From NCBI GenBank assembly GCA_025149125.1, contig CP102272.1, forward strand, positions 3,906,001 to 3,970,000: a stretch of 64,000 nt of DNA, read 5' to 3'. The DNA comes from [Clostridium] asparagiforme DSM 15981. Its GTDB lineage: Bacteria; Bacillota; Clostridia; Lachnospirales; Lachnospiraceae. The notes under the pieces are model-generated. The model saw only the letters and a list, made by a program, of their open reading frames with translations. It was not told the DNA's origin and made no database searches. Both the position numbers and the translations under genes were made by a program. Shown here one piece after another: positions 41,997 to 50,998 of this stretch (positions are counted from its first letter, which is position 1; each line of letters begins with the position of its first letter).

Positions 41997-43151
41997 TCAG
42001 ACGTATTTGTGGTACACCTGGTACCAGCCGGGCGTCTCCCCGTAATATTCCAAAAGCACTGACTCCGCCCGCTCCTGCAGAAACATGGTCTGCGTTCTCA
42101 GATTTTCAAGATTCATCCGGCATTCCTCCTGACTCTGAGGACTGAGTCCATCCACCCGCAGCAGTTGTCTGTTAAAATTGATCCCGGACACCTCCAGAAT
42201 AAAGGTGTGGCGGTGCCAGATATGGCCTCCGTAATCGATACTGATGCGGTACACATAGCCGTGTACGCTCTTCATCTGCGCTTTAAAACAAAAATTCCTG
42301 GAATCCAGGAACTCAAATCCGGTGCCCTTAAATGCGCCGGTAAACGCCCGCTTCACCGAACAGCCCTTCCGGGTGGGGCTGAGGCTTCTGCTGAATTGGT
42401 GCGGCAGAATTAACGCCTTAAGTTCCTGATTCAGCCGTACCAGTTCCCGGTCTGCGCGCTGCCCGCAAAACCGCGCTTCCTCCAGCTCCTCCACCGCAAG
42501 CGCTTCCACATACCGGCAATCCGTAAGCGTTCCCATCTGCTCCTGAAACAGCTCTTCCAGCCGTTTAAAAGGAATTGAAAGGCTCCCTTGCCTGTCCACC
42601 TCCAGGCGCAGCACGATCCGGAAAAAGGACGCCCCGGCGTTTCGGGTGATTACCACCATATTCTCAAAATAATTGCCCGGGTAACCCGGCGCCTCGCGGG
42701 AGAAACAAGCCGATTCCGCTGTGTTCCCGGAGTCCGCTGTCTCTCCGGCTTGCGCGGGCTCAAGCACGTTCAGCCCTACCGCGATCTCCCGGGGACACAG
42801 AGCGTTCGTCAGCTTCCGCATAAACAATACCATCTCCTCAAAGCCCGGCTGACCCTCCGGTCCCCCAAACTCCGAAAGATTGGTAAACAGACGTACTTTC
42901 CCGGCCTCTCCCGGCCCTCCGGCACGCACAACCTCATACGCCTTCAGCCATGGAACGGAACATACGAGACGTCCGGCATGCGCCTCGGCCTCCGCCGGGT
43001 CTGAAAACGGCCATTCCGGCTGCATATGGAAACGGATTTTGCTGTAAGAGAGCCCTGCCTGTTCCAGAAGCCTGCCCACGGCTTCCAGGGAATCCTTGTA
43101 TTTCATGTCCTTTGACATGACTAAAAACTTGTTTTCTTGATACCATTTCAT
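41997..43151 (-). CDS. Conserved hypothetical protein
   Basis: About 384 residues from MKWYQENKFLVMSKDMKYKD; GGTGAGG lies seven bases upstream. No recognised catalytic motif. The sequence shows alternating helices and strands, with FRIVLRLEVDRQGSLSIPF and ISIDYGGHIWHRHTFILEVSG in the C-terminal half. Its GC content and codon usage match the neighbouring host genes. The region 43152-43495 downstream of the ROK kinase gene has no gene apart from the kinase terminator. Confidence 0.6.
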   Translation of the reverse strand: MKWYQENKFLVMSKDMKYKDSLEAVGRLLEQAGLSYSKIRFHMQPEWPFSDPAEAEAHAGRLVCSVPWLKAYEVVRAGGPGEAGKVRLFTNLSEFGGPEGQPGFEEMVLFMRKLTNALCPREIAVGLNVLEPAQAGETADSGNTAESACFSREAPGYPGNYFENMVVITRNAGASFFRIVLRLEVDRQGSLSIPFKRLEELFQEQMGTLTDCRYVEALAVEELEEARFCGQRADRELVRLNQELKALILPHQFSRSLSPTRKGCSVKRAFTGAFKGTGFEFLDSRNFCFKAQMKSVHGYVYRISIDYGGHIWHRHTFILEVSGINFNRQLLRVDGLSPQSQEECRMNLENLRTQTMFLQERAESVLLEYYGETPGWYQVYHKYV

Positions 43152-43333
43152 AGCCTGCCTCACCTTCTGAATCCGTTCTGCCCCGACGTAACAGATCTGC
43201 GCACGTCCAGGCGCCAAACAGATCCTAATACCGTTCCGGACAGTTATCAACATTCTACCATATCCGCCGCCGGTTTTACAGCCCAACTTCAGACACACCT
43301 CCGTTAAACACATTTTAACCGGTTCTTCCCGAC

Positions 43334-43377
43334 AAAAAAGGCTGCCTTTGCCATATAAAACAGCAAAGAACAACCTC
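43334..43377 (-). terminator. Terminator after the ROK kinase gene
   Basis: On the minus strand AGGTTG and CTTTGC pair with GCAAAG and CAGCCT around a loop, followed by TTTTTT. It is about 120 bases past the kinase stop. Confidence 0.65.
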
Positions 43378-43495
43378 TTTTTTCCGTTATTTTTAAACTA
43401 TCACAAATTCCGCCCGCGGCGATTCAGCATCCTGATCCGCAGTGTCTTGCGCTACCCTTTCCTGCGTTTTCGGAAGTCCTCCTTCACCCTCAGTC

Positions 43496-44485
43496 TTATC
43501 TCTTCATCCCTCTCACCACCAACGCCGCCGCCCCAATCAGCCCTCCATCGTACCCTAACGCTGTGGGCCTCACCGGCGGTACCGCGCCGGTCGAAATGTG
43601 AAGCTCCCGCGCCAAAACCTCGCACAGCGCCTCCCGGTAATGTTCAAAGGCCAGCGATAGTCCGCCTCCAATGATCACCACCTCCGGGTCCAGAACCGCG
43701 CAGCAGGCCGCGATGGCCTGCCCCAGGTAGATTCCCTCCCGCCGGAACGCCTCCCGCGCCGCCGGCTCGCCCTCCTTGGCAAGGCGGGCGATGCTCACGC
43801 CGTCCGGGGCGCCGCCGCTGGCCGGCAGACTACACCGCTCAGTTCCTCCGCCCGGGGCATTGCTTGCCCCCGGCAGCGCTTCTCTCTCCCCCGCCTTCAA
43901 CGCCAAATACCCGTTCGCCAGTCCTCTCCCGGACGCGCAGTCCTCCACCGCCACCCTGACCGGCCCGTCCGGTCCGTTTCCAACATCCACATGGATCAGC
44001 CCCACCTCCCCGGCATTTCCCTTAAATCCCCGGTAAAGCTCCCCGTTCAAAAACAGCGCTCCCCCGATGCTGTTGCTCACCGTCAGATACAAAAAATCTC
44101 CGGCCTCCCGGCAGTGCCCGAACATCCGCTCTGCCAGCGCACAGGCGTTGCAGTCATTTTCAATATACACCGGAAGCCCGAAACGCCGTCCGACGATCTC
44201 GCCGATGGGCAGATTGTAGATTCCCATAAAGGAAGCGGATATCCACATCCCCGTCTCCGGGTCCGCCAACCCCGGTATGGTCATGCCCACGGCGCTGATC
44301 TTCATCTCCGGATGCTCCTCAATCACCCGCTCCATGGCGGAAATGATATCCGCTGTCACCTGCTCCGCCGACATCCGGCTCCAGAGGTATTTTTCCTTGC
44401 AGATCACCCTGCCGTCCGCGGCCACAAGTCCCGCCACGTACTTGGAGCCGCCGATATCCACCGCCAAAATCACTTCCCGTTCCAT
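43496..44485 (-). CDS. ROK-family sugar kinase
   Basis: 329 residues. N-terminal ATP-binding loop LAVDIGGSKYVAGLV, the catalytic-base region YIENDCNACALAER, and the phosphate 2 motif YLTVSNSIGGALFLNG are in place. The usual zinc motif CxCGxxGCxE is missing (VRVAVEDCASG instead). Members phosphorylate glucose, allose, N-acetylmannosamine and the like. Its neighbours, a SIS-domain protein and a ROK repressor, indicate a small amino sugar or sugar-amine utilisation unit. The central stretch GASNAPGGGTERCSLPASGGAPDG looks like a low-complexity insertion of about 25 residues. Confidence 0.82.
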   Translation of the reverse strand: MEREVILAVDIGGSKYVAGLVAADGRVICKEKYLWSRMSAEQVTADIISAMERVIEEHPEMKISAVGMTIPGLADPETGMWISASFMGIYNLPIGEIVGRRFGLPVYIENDCNACALAERMFGHCREAGDFLYLTVSNSIGGALFLNGELYRGFKGNAGEVGLIHVDVGNGPDGPVRVAVEDCASGRGLANGYLALKAGEREALPGASNAPGGGTERCSLPASGGAPDGVSIARLAKEGEPAAREAFRREGIYLGQAIAACCAVLDPEVVIIGGGLSLAFEHYREALCEVLARELHISTGAVPPVRPTALGYDGGLIGAAALVVRGMKR

Positions 44486-44507
44486 AGCGCTCCTTTCCCC
44501 GCCCGGC

Positions 44508-45623
44508 TCAGTCGGAAAAGCTGGGTTCCATGGCCAGCTTGGCCCAGGTGTTCATTCCCTCGGTGGGGTCGAATCCCAGATGGCGGCCGATCTCGCAGGC
44601 CAGAACCTGCATGGGCGTCAGGTATTCCACTGCGGTCAGAAACTCCCGGTTCACCGCAGGGAAGGTCAGGGCCATGGGACTTCCCGCGCCGTCCGCCTCG
44701 CTGCAGACCAGCACGCAGTTGTCCGTCATTTTCCGAACCACCTCATACAGTTTCTTCATGCGCTCCTTCTCCGGCCCGTCCTCCGCGCAGAGGAAAAAAA
44801 TGCAATCGCCGGGATTCACCGTCCGAATGGGTCCGTGCATAAACTCCTCCAGCTCGTAGGCCATGGTCAGCCGCTTGTGAGTCTCGATAAATTTCAGGGC
44901 TGTCTCCAGCGCCGTCCCGTAATTGGCCCCATAGCCGATCACCCGGTAGAAGGGCGCGTTCATCACCATCCGCTTGTGCTCCTCAAACCAGTCCAGGGTC
45001 CGCTCCACCGCCGCCCCACAGCTCTGAATCAATCCCTCAAGGCCATCCACGTACGCCCGGTACGTCTCCCCGTCGATGGTATGAAGCGCCTTAGCCGTCT
45101 CCACCAGACAGAGCAGAAGCAGGAAAATGCCGGTGGAGTGCCCCTTTGTGGACGGAAGCGCCAGTTCATTACCCGAGGGCTTTACCATCACCACGTCGCA
45201 CTCCCTGGCCAGCACTCCCTCAGGGTTCAGGGTGGTGCACACCACCGGAATCCCCTGGGCCTTTGCCGCCCGGGCCGTGATCACCGCGCCCTTGGAGCGG
45301 CCGGACTCGGCCGGACAGATGACCACCATCTCCTCCGGCTTGTATTTCCCACCCACGTTTAACCCCTCGTGGTTGTTGAAAAGCATTGGATAAGAATACG
45401 TCGCTTCTATATTTAACAGTTTCTCCGCAGCATACTTTAAAACCAGCCCGGCGTGGGACGGCGATCCGGAACCGCTGAAATAAATCCGCCGGAACCGGTG
45501 GGACGTGAACAGCTTCACAAAATCTCCGGTCAGCTCCTCCCGTCGTTCCAGACACTCCCTAAAATAGCCCGGCTCCGACATAATCTCCTCCAGCATCACA
45601 TTCCGTTTTTCTGCATTCATCAT
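44508..45623 (-). CDS. SIS-domain sugar isomerase / fructosamine deglycase-like protein
   Basis: 371 residues with two SIS domains, as in GlmS C-terminal half, FrlB and AgaS. FSGSGSPSHAGLVLKYAAEKL and VICPAESGRSKGAVITARAAKAQGIPVV are the first sugar-phosphate-binding site; YGANYGTALETALKFIETHK and ELEEFMHGP are the second. No glutaminase domain is attached, so it acts on a sugar phosphate without glutamine. Next to a ROK kinase it is probably the second step of the same pathway. The exact substrate is not readable from sequence. Confidence 0.78.
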   Translation of the reverse strand: MMNAEKRNVMLEEIMSEPGYFRECLERREELTGDFVKLFTSHRFRRIYFSGSGSPSHAGLVLKYAAEKLLNIEATYSYPMLFNNHEGLNVGGKYKPEEMVVICPAESGRSKGAVITARAAKAQGIPVVCTTLNPEGVLARECDVVMVKPSGNELALPSTKGHSTGIFLLLLCLVETAKALHTIDGETYRAYVDGLEGLIQSCGAAVERTLDWFEEHKRMVMNAPFYRVIGYGANYGTALETALKFIETHKRLTMAYELEEFMHGPIRTVNPGDCIFFLCAEDGPEKERMKKLYEVVRKMTDNCVLVCSEADGAGSPMALTFPAVNREFLTAVEYLTPMQVLACEIGRHLGFDPTEGMNTWAKLAMEPSFSD

Positions 45624-45714
45624 CAGTAACCCTCCTTCATTTTCCTTTTATTGGGATATCGCAGACCGTGGACCGGGCCGTGTCGTACCGTCGGCCCGCA
45701 GCCTTCAAATCATT

Positions 45715-46860
45715 TCACGGCTGCAAACGCAAATCCTGCTGCTCCACCTCTGTCATCGCGTGGAACACCGCTCCCAGGGCCCCGGCCCGGCCTCCCAGGC
45801 TCGCCAGGCAGACGTCGGCGCGGATGGGGGTGAGGCGTTCCACCTCCTCCCGGAGCCGGTAGATCACCGGGCTCATTTGCTCCGACACATCTCCCCCGAT
45901 CACTGCTTTAGCGGGCCCCAGCAGGCTGACACAGTTGGCAATCGCCACGGACAGGTCCCGGATAAAGGGCTCCACCACCCGGGCGGCCTCCCGGTCCCCC
46001 TGCCCGTAAGCGGCGAACAGCTCCTCCGTGGGCCGCCCGTGTCCGGTCAGGGCGGCCCCGGAGCATTTCCGCTCCAAAACGCCCTGCTGCCCCGGTTGAT
46101 TGACATTCCCCAACTCCACATCCCGGCTCTCCAGAAAATACCCGATCTCCCCCGCGTTGCCTCCGGCCCCGTGTATCAGCTGTCCCCCGCAGATCACAGC
46201 CCCGCCGATCCCGGTTCCGATGCGAACAAACAGCATATCGTCCACCTGATCCCCGGAGCCCAGCCAGCGCTCCCCAAGAGCCGCCAGATTCACGCCGTTC
46301 TCCACGAAAACCGGGAACGGGAAATGCTCCTCCATCAGTCGCTTTAAGGGAAAATTGCTCCACCCCAGAAATTTCGCCCGCACCACGCTGCCCTCGGCGG
46401 TGACGATTCCCGGCACTCCGATCCCCATGCCGAAAACCGCTTCCATCTTCAGCCCACAGTCCCGCACCGCCTCTTCCACGACTCCGATGAGCTCGCCCAT
46501 CCGGCTGGACGGCGGGCGCTTTGTCTCATATAGCGCCTCCCCCGCCAGATCCGTGATGATCAGCCGCAGGTTGGCGCTGGCGATATCGATGCCGATGCAG
46601 TACGCCGACCTGGGATTAAATCCCAGCATCACGGACGGCCGCCCCGCCCCGCCGGAGGGACAGCAGTCCCCGTACTCCACCAAAAGCTTCTTGCGGACCA
46701 GCTCGTCCACAATGGAGCTGACCGTGGTCTTGCTCAGATTTAACGCCCGGGCCAGCTGCGCCCGGCTCACCGGCTGTCTCTCCTTCACCATGTTCAGGAT
46801 CAGCGACCGGTTGATCCTGCGGATCAGTTCCAGATGCCTGGGATTTCCGCCTTTTGCCAT
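45715..46860 (-). CDS. ROK-family transcriptional repressor (NagC/XylR-like)
   Basis: About 381 residues from MAKGGNPRHLELIRRINRS. Winged helix-turn-helix PVSRAQLARALNLSKTTVSSIVDEL at the N-terminus, followed by a ROK domain (GIDIASANLRLIITDL, VENGVNLAALGERWLG, VRIGTGIGGAVICGG). The family zinc cluster is incomplete (NQPGQQGVLERKCSG). It lies 92 bases after the SIS gene in reading direction order of the cluster and would be expected to repress the ROK kinase/SIS unit in response to its sugar. ATG at 46875 is an alternative start. Confidence 0.85.
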   Translation of the reverse strand: MAKGGNPRHLELIRRINRSLILNMVKERQPVSRAQLARALNLSKTTVSSIVDELVRKKLLVEYGDCCPSGGAGRPSVMLGFNPRSAYCIGIDIASANLRLIITDLAGEALYETKRPPSSRMGELIGVVEEAVRDCGLKMEAVFGMGIGVPGIVTAEGSVVRAKFLGWSNFPLKRLMEEHFPFPVFVENGVNLAALGERWLGSGDQVDDMLFVRIGTGIGGAVICGGQLIHGAGGNAGEIGYFLESRDVELGNVNQPGQQGVLERKCSGAALTGHGRPTEELFAAYGQGDREAARVVEPFIRDLSVAIANCVSLLGPAKAVIGGDVSEQMSPVIYRLREEVERLTPIRADVCLASLGGRAGALGAVFHAMTEVEQQDLRLQP

Positions 46861-47228
46861 CGCGTTCACTTCCATTTCTCAATTAGTTTTATAACTGTAC
46901 TAATTATATTTTTTTAATCCTGCCGCAGATCGGAATCCGGGCAGGAATTGAATTTCACCTGCTTTTATCATATTTCAATATTCCATAAATATCAAGGATA
47001 TTTTTGCCTCCGTTATCACAAATTTTTGCCGTCTGTTTTGTACAAACTGTATGGCATAAATAAATTTTGATATTGGACTATTTCACTTTCCGCTTGATCT
47101 TTTGCTCATTTGCCGTTATAAAGACATTATAAAGGCAGCAGAAAGGAACGCCCCGCCGCCTGGCGCACCGCGGACTGCGGGCGCTGCAGACCAACGGGCA
47201 TGCATCCGATGAGGGGACAGGTAAACCT
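46861..47228. other. Divergent intergenic region
   Basis: About 370 bases between the ROK repressor and the LysR-type gene, AT-rich in the middle, containing the promoters of both. TTTTGTACAAACTG near 47.04 kb is a small palindrome suitable for regulator binding. No gene seen. Confidence 0.45.
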
Positions 47229-48137
47229 ATGGATAAAGGAATCGAATATATTTTGGAGGTGGCCCGCTGCGGCGGGATCACAAAAGCCGCGGACAATCTG
47301 TTTATCACGCCCTCGGCCCTGAGCAAATTTGTCCAGGCCCGGGAGGAACAGCTGCAGGTGAAGCTGTTCCACCGCATCGGCAAACGCTTCGTGCTGACCC
47401 AGGCCGGGGAATACTACGTCCAGAAAAGCCGGGAAATCGAGCAGATTCAGCGGGAGCTGGAAACGCAGATGAGCCGCTTCTCCAGCATGAGCCGCGGCGT
47501 GATCCGGCTGGGCGTTCAGGCCAGCTTTACGGAGGTCATGTTCCGTTTCATATTGCCGGAGCTGAAGGCGGCATTTCCGGGCATCAATATCCTCATGCAC
47601 GAACATCCCATCGGGGAACTGATCCAGATGGTAAAGGACCGCCAGCTGGATGTGCTGCTGGCGGTGATCGACAAGCGGGAGCGCAGCTTCTGCTATCAGC
47701 CCCTTTTTCAGTGCGATCTGGTGATGGCGGCCGTAAAAAGCCACCCGGTGGTCCAGAAGGCGGTGGACAAGCCCGGCTTTCCCTACCCCTGGATCGACAT
47801 GTCCTACTGTTGTGAAGAGCCAAATGTGATGCTCATGCCCGGTTCCCCCTACCGCACCTACGCCGACAATCTCTACGCCTATTACCAGCTAAAGCCCAAT
47901 ATCGCCTACCAGCTGGGTTCCTCCCGCAGCGGCCTGGCCTGCGTGGCCTACACCCGCGCCCTGATGATCACCCTGGACCACATGATCTTCAACAACCTCT
48001 TCGACACGGAGATCGTGCCCCTGTCCGTGGGCGAAAAACCCCTGTCCAAGGAGCTGGTCATCGCCCATTTGGAGGACACCATGCTGGCGGAGGAAATCCA
48101 GGTGTTCCACGATATATGTAAAAAGCATATCCGCTAA
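47229..48137 (+). CDS. LysR-family transcriptional regulator
   Basis: 302 residues. N-terminal LTTR helix-turn-helix MDKGIEYILEVARCGGITKAADNLFITPSALSKFVQAREEQL (recognition helix in PSALSKFV), then the periplasmic-binding-like effector domain (VIRLGVQASFTEVMFRFILPEL). It precedes a permease and a sugar-acid dehydratase on the same strand, so it probably activates them in response to an organic or sugar acid. The 180-base gap after it holds three dyad repeats that are candidate operator or leader elements. Confidence 0.9.
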   Translation: MDKGIEYILEVARCGGITKAADNLFITPSALSKFVQAREEQLQVKLFHRIGKRFVLTQAGEYYVQKSREIEQIQRELETQMSRFSSMSRGVIRLGVQASFTEVMFRFILPELKAAFPGINILMHEHPIGELIQMVKDRQLDVLLAVIDKRERSFCYQPLFQCDLVMAAVKSHPVVQKAVDKPGFPYPWIDMSYCCEEPNVMLMPGSPYRTYADNLYAYYQLKPNIAYQLGSSRSGLACVAYTRALMITLDHMIFNNLFDTEIVPLSVGEKPLSKELVIAHLEDTMLAEEIQVFHDICKKHIR

Positions 48138-48176
48138 CAATCCCCGGATCACGCTTCCCCTCCGCCTCTCAGATAA

Positions 48177-48195
48177 TATCAACTTTAAGTTGATA
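48177..48195. promoter_or_regulatory. 19-bp palindrome, candidate LysR operator
   Basis: TATCAACTTTAAGTTGATA is a perfect inverted repeat with a T centre (T-N11-A-like geometry), between the LysR gene and the permease. Confidence 0.55.
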
Positions 48196-48220
48196 AATAT
48201 TGAAAATATTGAGCTGTACT

Positions 48221-48311
48221 TCCGTACATGATTGTTTTATGATAAATACATCAAATGACTGCGCAGTCATCCCACAGGAACCAAGTCCCTGCAAAAACTA
48301 TCATGTACGGA
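48221..48311 (+). promoter_or_regulatory. Long-range leader dyad covering the permease ribosome binding site
   Basis: TCCGTACATGAT (48221-48232) is exactly complementary to ATCATGTACGGA (48300-48311). The second arm overlaps the GGAGGA site of the permease (48309-48314). Between them lies a further perfect palindrome ATGACTGCGCAGTCAT (48255-48270). If the arms pair in RNA, translation of the permease would be blocked. Confidence 0.5.
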
Positions 48312-48318
48312 GGAAATC

Positions 48319-49593
48319 ATGACGCCATTACAAATCACGCTTATCATACTGCTGTGCACCATCATCGCCTTTTTATCCGGTAAAATCCCATTTTCCATTA
48401 TCTCGGCCGGAATCATCCTGGCCCTCATTCTCACCGGTGTGATGAAACCCGCCGAGGCATTAAGCGGCTTCATCAACACCAACGTGGTCATGTTCGTGGC
48501 TATGTTCGTCATCGGCGCGGCCCTGACCAAAACCAGCTTGCTGGACAAGGCCCAGAAACTGGTCATCCGCTACAAAAGCAATCCCAAAATGCTGATTCTC
48601 ATCTCCTCCCTGGTCGCGGGCTTCCTGGCCTGTCTGACCAGCGCCACGGCCACCGCGGCCATTATGATCCCACTGCTGGTGGGCATCGCCAACGAGATCG
48701 GCACCAGCCGAAGCAAAATGCTCTTCCCCGCCATGGCCATCGCCAACATCGCCACCGCCATGACCTTCCTGGGACAGGGCGCCAGCAACATGACCTGGAG
48801 CGACGTGATGATCAAGGCCGGTGCCTCCACCCCCTTCACCATCTGGGACTTCACCATTGCCAGAATCCCGATCCTGATCATTTCCCTGGTCTACATGGTG
48901 TTTATCGGCTACCGGCTCATGCCCGACATCGACAACTCCACCTTCACGGACAACATCCAGAAGAAGGACACCGCCAGCAAGCTGTCCGCTTCTAAGGAAA
49001 AGCTGGCAATCGTCCTCATCCTGGGCACCATCGCCTGCATGCTGCTGGAATCCGTGATCGGCATCAAAATGTACCTGACCGCCTCCATCGGCGCCTGCCT
49101 GCTGGTACTCTGCGGCGTGCTCTCCGAGCGCGAGGCTCTGGCTTCCATCCATCAGCCCACCGTGTTCCTCTTCGCCGGCGTTCTGGCCCTCTCCGACGCC
49201 ATCAAGATGACCGGGGCAGGCGACGTGGTGGCGGACTGGATGATCTCCCTGCTGGGAAATACCACCAACCCTTACATCATCATGGCGGTATTCTTCATCA
49301 TCCCCTTCCTGCTGACCCAGGTCATGTCCAATCTGGCCACCGTGACCATTTTCATCCCTCTGGTTGCGGCCGCCTGTGTGAAAATCGGCGTGGACCCCAG
49401 AGCGGCCGTGATGGGCGTGCTGATCGCAAGCTGCACCTCCATCCTGACCCCAATGGCCGCCCCCTGCCAGATCATGATTATGGGGCCCGGCGGATACAAA
49501 CTGAAGGACTACTTAAAATGCGGAACCCCGCTGGCCATTATCATCACCATCGTCTGCATTTTCACACTGCCCATGATGTTCCCGTTCTACTAA
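48319..49593 (+). CDS. SLC13/DASS-type permease for an organic or sugar acid
   Basis: 424 residues with about 11-12 hydrophobic segments, beginning MTPLQITLIILLCTIIAFLSGKIPF. The two-fold repeats contain LACLTSATATAAIMIPLL and LTQVMSNLATVTIFIPLV, the SNT/TSNT-like hairpin motifs of the ion transporter superfamily including NadC/CitT-type carriers. It is followed after 31 bases by a mandelate racemase/galactonate dehydratase-like enzyme, so the likely cargo is a sugar acid such as galactonate or altronate. Confidence 0.8.
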   Translation: MTPLQITLIILLCTIIAFLSGKIPFSIISAGIILALILTGVMKPAEALSGFINTNVVMFVAMFVIGAALTKTSLLDKAQKLVIRYKSNPKMLILISSLVAGFLACLTSATATAAIMIPLLVGIANEIGTSRSKMLFPAMAIANIATAMTFLGQGASNMTWSDVMIKAGASTPFTIWDFTIARIPILIISLVYMVFIGYRLMPDIDNSTFTDNIQKKDTASKLSASKEKLAIVLILGTIACMLLESVIGIKMYLTASIGACLLVLCGVLSEREALASIHQPTVFLFAGVLALSDAIKMTGAGDVVADWMISLLGNTTNPYIIMAVFFIIPFLLTQVMSNLATVTIFIPLVAAACVKIGVDPRAAVMGVLIASCTSILTPMAAPCQIMIMGPGGYKLKDYLKCGTPLAIIITIVCIFTLPMMFPFY

Positions 49594-49624
49594 TTAATCA
49601 AACTGATATAGAGGTGACCACACT

Positions 49625-50767
49625 ATGAAAATAACCGGTTTAGAAATCATCCCCGCAAGTAAATACCTGTTCATCAAAATCACCACCGACGAGGGCGTTC
49701 ACGGCATCGGCGAGGCCGGGGCCTGGGGCTTCCTTGACGGCGTGGAAGGCGTTCTCAGGCGCTTCACGGACTATCTCATCGGCCAGGACCCCTTTCGCAT
49801 CGAACATCACTGGAACTATCTGTACCGCAGCATGTATTTCCGGGGTTCCGTGATCATGAGCGCACTCTCCGCCATCGATATCGCCCTTTGGGACATCAAG
49901 GGCAAGGCCCTGGGCGTGCCGGTCTACGAGCTTCTCGGCGGAAAATGCAGGGACAAAGTGAGAAGTTATGAAGCGGTGTTCCGCTACACAGCTGAGGAAA
50001 TGGCCGATTTCTGCGTCTCCCTCAAGGAAAAGGGCTACGACGCGGCCCGCCTCATGATCACCGGGGACATTTCCAAATCCACGGCGGACCGCTCCTGCAG
50101 CATCTACAACCACAAGGTGGAAACCTACGCCCGAAAGGTGAAAGCCTGCCGTGAGGCCGTGGGAGACAGCTTCGACCTGATCCTGGAATGCCACCGTAGC
50201 ATGGATCCCTGCGAAGCTGTCGCCTTTGCGAAAAGCGTTGAGGAATACCGCCCCCTGTTCCTGGAAGACCCCATCCCGCCGGACAGCCCCGAGGCCATGG
50301 CGGACATTGCGGGCCGCACCAACATTCCGGTGGCCACGGGCGAGCGCTTCATCAATATTCAGGAATTCGAGACCATTCTCCAGAAGCGGGCCGCCAAATA
50401 CCTCCGCCCCGACGTCTGCGCCCTCGGCGGCCTGACCCCCAGCAAAAAGGTGGCCGCAATGGCGGAGGCCAACTACGCAAAGATCGTGCCCCACAATCCC
50501 CTGGGGCCGGTCTCCACCGCCGCCTGCCTGCAGCTGGACGCCGCCATCCCCAACTTCGGCATCCAGGAGTTCCCCTCCTTCTATCACCAGGGAAATGAGG
50601 CCGAAATGACCACCGAACCCTTCCGCGAGGACGGCGGCTATATCCTGATCCCCGACGCCCCCGGCATCGGAGTCGAGCTGGTGGACAACATCACGGAAAA
50701 GTTTTCGCCCCGGCAGAGAAGCATCTCCGCCCAGACCGCCTACGACGGGTCCGTGTACGACGTGTAG
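49625..50767 (+). CDS. Enolase-superfamily sugar-acid dehydratase (mandelate racemase-like)
   Basis: 380 residues. Capping domain, then the barrel with metal ligands in LILECHRSMDP, LFLEDPIPPDS and VATGERFIN, and the catalytic His in IVPHNPLGPVSTAACLQL. This arrangement (ECH/ED/GER, HNPLGP) is like galactonate or related aldonate dehydratases, but it is distinct from the DgoD orthologue at 51949. It is co-transcribed with the SLC13-type permease. Likely converts an acid sugar to a 2-keto-3-deoxy sugar acid; the exact stereochemistry is not inferable. Confidence 0.82.
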   Translation: MKITGLEIIPASKYLFIKITTDEGVHGIGEAGAWGFLDGVEGVLRRFTDYLIGQDPFRIEHHWNYLYRSMYFRGSVIMSALSAIDIALWDIKGKALGVPVYELLGGKCRDKVRSYEAVFRYTAEEMADFCVSLKEKGYDAARLMITGDISKSTADRSCSIYNHKVETYARKVKACREAVGDSFDLILECHRSMDPCEAVAFAKSVEEYRPLFLEDPIPPDSPEAMADIAGRTNIPVATGERFINIQEFETILQKRAAKYLRPDVCALGGLTPSKKVAAMAEANYAKIVPHNPLGPVSTAACLQLDAAIPNFGIQEFPSFYHQGNEAEMTTEPFREDGGYILIPDAPGIGVELVDNITEKFSPRQRSISAQTAYDGSVYDV

Positions 50768-50844
50768 GGAGGCGGCGGAAGAAGGCGGTGCACGATATCT
50801 AATGCGGTGACCGCCTTCCTCCAACCGCCCCGCCCCGATTACTC

Positions 50845-50890
50845 AATGCCCCTGCGCCCGGATTTCCCCATCCGTCCCAGGGGCATTTTC
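50845..50890 (+). terminator. Terminator after the permease-dehydratase unit
   Basis: AATGCCCCTG pairs with CAGGGGCATT around a 23-base loop, followed by TTTTC. It lies 80 bases beyond the dehydratase stop. Confidence 0.75.
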
Positions 50891-50998
50891 CACGCCTCCA
50901 TTTGACACACGCCTCAACAAGTGTTAATCTAGTAAACAGCAAGTTTCCTGGTTTTCCCAACCGGGCTGTCATAAATATTTCAATCGAGGTGTAATCAT

